NCBI GenBank assembly: GCA_002365025.1
Contig: DEYX01000312.1
Span: forward strand, 1-25,514
Length of the DNA: 25,514 nt
Origin: Hungatella sp. UBA3147
GTDB taxonomy: Bacteria > Bacillota > Clostridia > Lachnospirales > Lachnospiraceae
Direction of reading: 5' to 3'
Below are positions 23,959 through 25,514 of the stretch, one piece after another. Under the pieces are notes generated by a model that searched no databases, had not been told where the DNA came from, and saw nothing but the letters and a program-made list of their open reading frames with translations. Position 1 is the first letter of the stretch; each line of letters starts with the position of its first letter. The translations under genes and the position numbers were made by a program.

Positions 23959-24861
23959 ATGGATTATATTGTTGCATCAACGACCGTTACGGATGAAATC
24001 CGGTTTGCGGACGGGAGCACAGTGAAAAAGGTCGCAGGAGGTGCAGGAATCTATGCTTTATGCGGGATGAAGCTTTGGTGTGACAACGTTATGCCTGCGA
24101 CAGGTGTGGGAAGGGATTATCCCGATCTTTACAGTGAATGGTATCAAAAAAATAATATTTCAATGGACGGCTTGATCTGTAAGGAGGATAAGACGCCCTA
24201 CAATGTAATTCAGTATTTTGAAGACGGAGAAAGGAGTGAGACACCCTTATACGGGGAGGATCACTACAGGCGGGTAGAAGTGACGCCGGATGAACTGCTG
24301 CCCTATATTCAGAGCGCCAAAGGGATCTATCTCTTTAAAAACAGCAACCCCGTATTCTGGGATCAGATACTGGATTTAAAGAAAGAAGGGGGCGCTGTTA
24401 TCATGTGGGAGATTGCTTGCGATGTTACAAATCCGGAACACTTAGAAGAGATAAAAGGAATTGCCCGGCATATTGATGTTTTTTCTATCAACTTATCGGA
24501 AGCGAAAAACATGTTTGGTGTTGATACACTGGAAGATGTGGTAGAACGGTTTAAGGAGTGGAAACTAAGGCTGGTGTTCCTGCGGCAGGGATCCCAAGGG
24601 GCGGTTATGATTACGCCTGATGAAACGGTTTGTGTCCCCGCTGTGAAGAATGTGGATGTGGTGGACCCGACTGGCGGCGGCAATAGTTCCTCAGGAGCTG
24701 TGCTGTATGGATTTTGCAGCGGCTATTCGCCGAAGAAATGCGGTCTCATGGGGAGCATTGCGGCTGCCATGTGTTTAAAACAGTATGGAGTGCCGGAATC
24801 TATCGGGCAGGAGGAAAGAAAAGCAGCCCAGGAGATGCTCCAGTCAATGGAGAGCATGTAG
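23959..24861 (+). CDS. PfkB-family sugar/nucleoside kinase-like protein with GGGN motif
   Basis: This 300-residue cytoplasmic protein of the ribokinase/PfkB fold would phosphorylate a sugar or nucleoside. The N-terminal glycine motif VAGGAGIYALCG and the C-terminal anion-hole motif DPTGGGNSSSGAV are clear. In the family the latter reads DTxGAGD, whose final aspartate is the catalytic base; here it is Asn242. DPTGGGN is, from memory, typical of a Mak32-like branch, so the change may define a subfamily and need not mean inactivity. GGGAGG (23947-23952) precedes the ATG. The context of glycohydrolases and a nucleoside-phosphorylase-like neighbour points to ribose or a nucleoside as substrate. 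If the protein is not a kinase, it could be a sensor or binding protein. Confidence 0.85.
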   Translation: MDYIVASTTVTDEIRFADGSTVKKVAGGAGIYALCGMKLWCDNVMPATGVGRDYPDLYSEWYQKNNISMDGLICKEDKTPYNVIQYFEDGERSETPLYGEDHYRRVEVTPDELLPYIQSAKGIYLFKNSNPVFWDQILDLKKEGGAVIMWEIACDVTNPEHLEEIKGIARHIDVFSINLSEAKNMFGVDTLEDVVERFKEWKLRLVFLRQGSQGAVMITPDETVCVPAVKNVDVVDPTGGGNSSSGAVLYGFCSGYSPKKCGLMGSIAAAMCLKQYGVPESIGQEERKAAQEMLQSMESM

Positions 24862-24893
24862 ACGATGATAAGAAAGATGGGTGTATAAAGAAG

Positions 24894-25514
24894 ATGAAAA
24901 GTGATGAAATCAGGAAAAAGCCATCCATTCGGCTGATCCATGACCAGTATGAATACTATAAAAATGTACCGGAGCGGGGGCTTATGATCAAGGGACGTCC
25001 GGCTCTCACCCAGATTGATCATGAGAAGGTTGGAGATTTTGTATTGATTGCCGTCAGGGATCCTCTCTGTGCTTATGATGAAGATCCGGCAAAAAAGATT
25101 GCGGACAGGCTTTTAGATGCCCAGCTGATCGGAAACTCCGGCATGTTCACATCCTATACAGGAATGTACAAAGGGGCGAAGATTACGGCAGTGAGCGGCG
25201 GAAGCGGATCTCCGGAGATGGAACTGATCCTTTATGATTTTATGGAATACACGGATGCGTCCACGTTTCTGCGAGTTGGTGGTTCCGGAGGGATCGGGGA
25301 TGACGTGAGGCCAGGGGACGTGGTGATAGCCAGTGGGATTGTAAGAGAAGAAGCCATGACAAAAGCCTATATACCGGCCGGTTATCCGGCTGTGAGCCAT
25401 TACGAAGTGGTGCAGGCCATGGTAAATGCTGCCGAGAAGCTTAAAGCGCCCTACCACGTAGGTGTCACCCTGTCTGTGGACAGTGACTTTGTGGGAGGCG
25501 GGCGTCCTGGCGTC
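24894..25514 (+). CDS. Nucleoside phosphorylase-like protein, partial at window end
   Basis: 207 codons run from ATG 24894 to the window edge without a stop; the C-terminal part is missing. The fold is that of uridine/purine nucleoside phosphorylase (NP-I): TSYTGMYKGAKITAVSGGSG, LRVGGSGGIGDDVRPGDVVI and YHVGVTLSVDSDF are all in order. Arg127 matches the family phosphate-binding arginine in LRIGTTG. Other phosphate ligands seem changed: the GDPxR motif is AVRDPLCAY near residues 53-60, the HREF arginine has no counterpart, and the following threonine is glycine. The protein may therefore be a hydrolase (nucleosidase) or use another acceptor. The ribosome site is weak (AAAGAAG), and the 32-base gap to the kinase suggests co-translation. 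Confidence 0.82.
   Translation, partial: MKSDEIRKKPSIRLIHDQYEYYKNVPERGLMIKGRPALTQIDHEKVGDFVLIAVRDPLCAYDEDPAKKIADRLLDAQLIGNSGMFTSYTGMYKGAKITAVSGGSGSPEMELILYDFMEYTDASTFLRVGGSGGIGDDVRPGDVVIASGIVREEAMTKAYIPAGYPAVSHYEVVQAMVNAAEKLKAPYHVGVTLSVDSDFVGGGRPGV

Noticed and set aside
1..25514. Mobile element or prophage origin of the region
   Set aside because: No transposase, integrase, phage gene, tRNA target or flanking repeats were seen; only differing codon flavour between the two loci hints at separate histories.

Overview
The window is typical of a strictly anaerobic low-GC Gram-positive, most likely a Clostridia/Lachnospiraceae-type gut or sediment fermenter. This rests on an oxygen-sensitive glycyl radical enzyme with its activase, strong AGGAGG ribosome sites, a lipoprotein solute-binding protein, AT-rich intergenic DNA and closely packed same-strand operons. 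The assignment is inference from gene content; nothing here fixes a genus. Every supported gene is on the + strand. I see no tRNA, rRNA, CRISPR array, transposase or integrase.

Region 1 (1-14.77 kb) is a regulator followed by a ten-gene run. A PucR-type regulator (248-1840) precedes an apparent operon from 2077 to 14721. The operon encodes a glycyl radical activating enzyme, a glycyl radical enzyme (GRE), a PaaG-type crotonase, a fully equipped thiolase, a thiolase homologue that has lost its catalytic residues, a 3-hydroxyacyl-CoA dehydrogenase, a canonical enoyl-CoA hydratase, an SSS-family symporter, a CaiB/BaiF family III CoA-transferase and a SLC13/DASS-like carboxylate transporter. A rho-independent terminator closes it near 14.75 kb. 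The simplest reading is uptake of an organic acid, radical chemistry on it, CoA activation by transfer, and hydration, oxidation and thiolysis to acyl-CoAs. No acyl-CoA dehydrogenase or ETF is present. The GRE has Cys-x-Ser where known dehydratase/decarboxylase/lyase GREs have Cys-x-Glu. The substrate and the radical reaction therefore look undescribed.

Region 2 (14.8-25.5 kb) is a second catabolic locus. A LacI-family regulator sits behind a TTGACG-17-TATAAT promoter that is covered by an 18-bp perfect inverted repeat. It has its own terminator. A near-consensus TTGACA-16-TATAAT promoter then carries a related operator and drives a carbohydrate-type ABC importer (binding lipoprotein and two permeases, no ATPase), two tandem translationally coupled ~710-residue ADP-ribosylglycohydrolase-fold proteins with C-terminal beta-sandwich domains, a divergent PfkB kinase (GGGN instead of GAGD) and a divergent nucleoside-phosphorylase-like protein cut by the window end. 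Together they suggest import of a ribosyl- or nucleoside-like glycoside, cleavage of its glycosidic bond, and phosphorylation or phosphorolysis of the products, under LacI control through an ATATTTATCAAA element.

The two regions appear to be independent units joined at the 14741-14836 boundary. The most interesting points are the GRE with its pseudo-thiolase operon and the paired ADP-ribosylglycohydrolase system.
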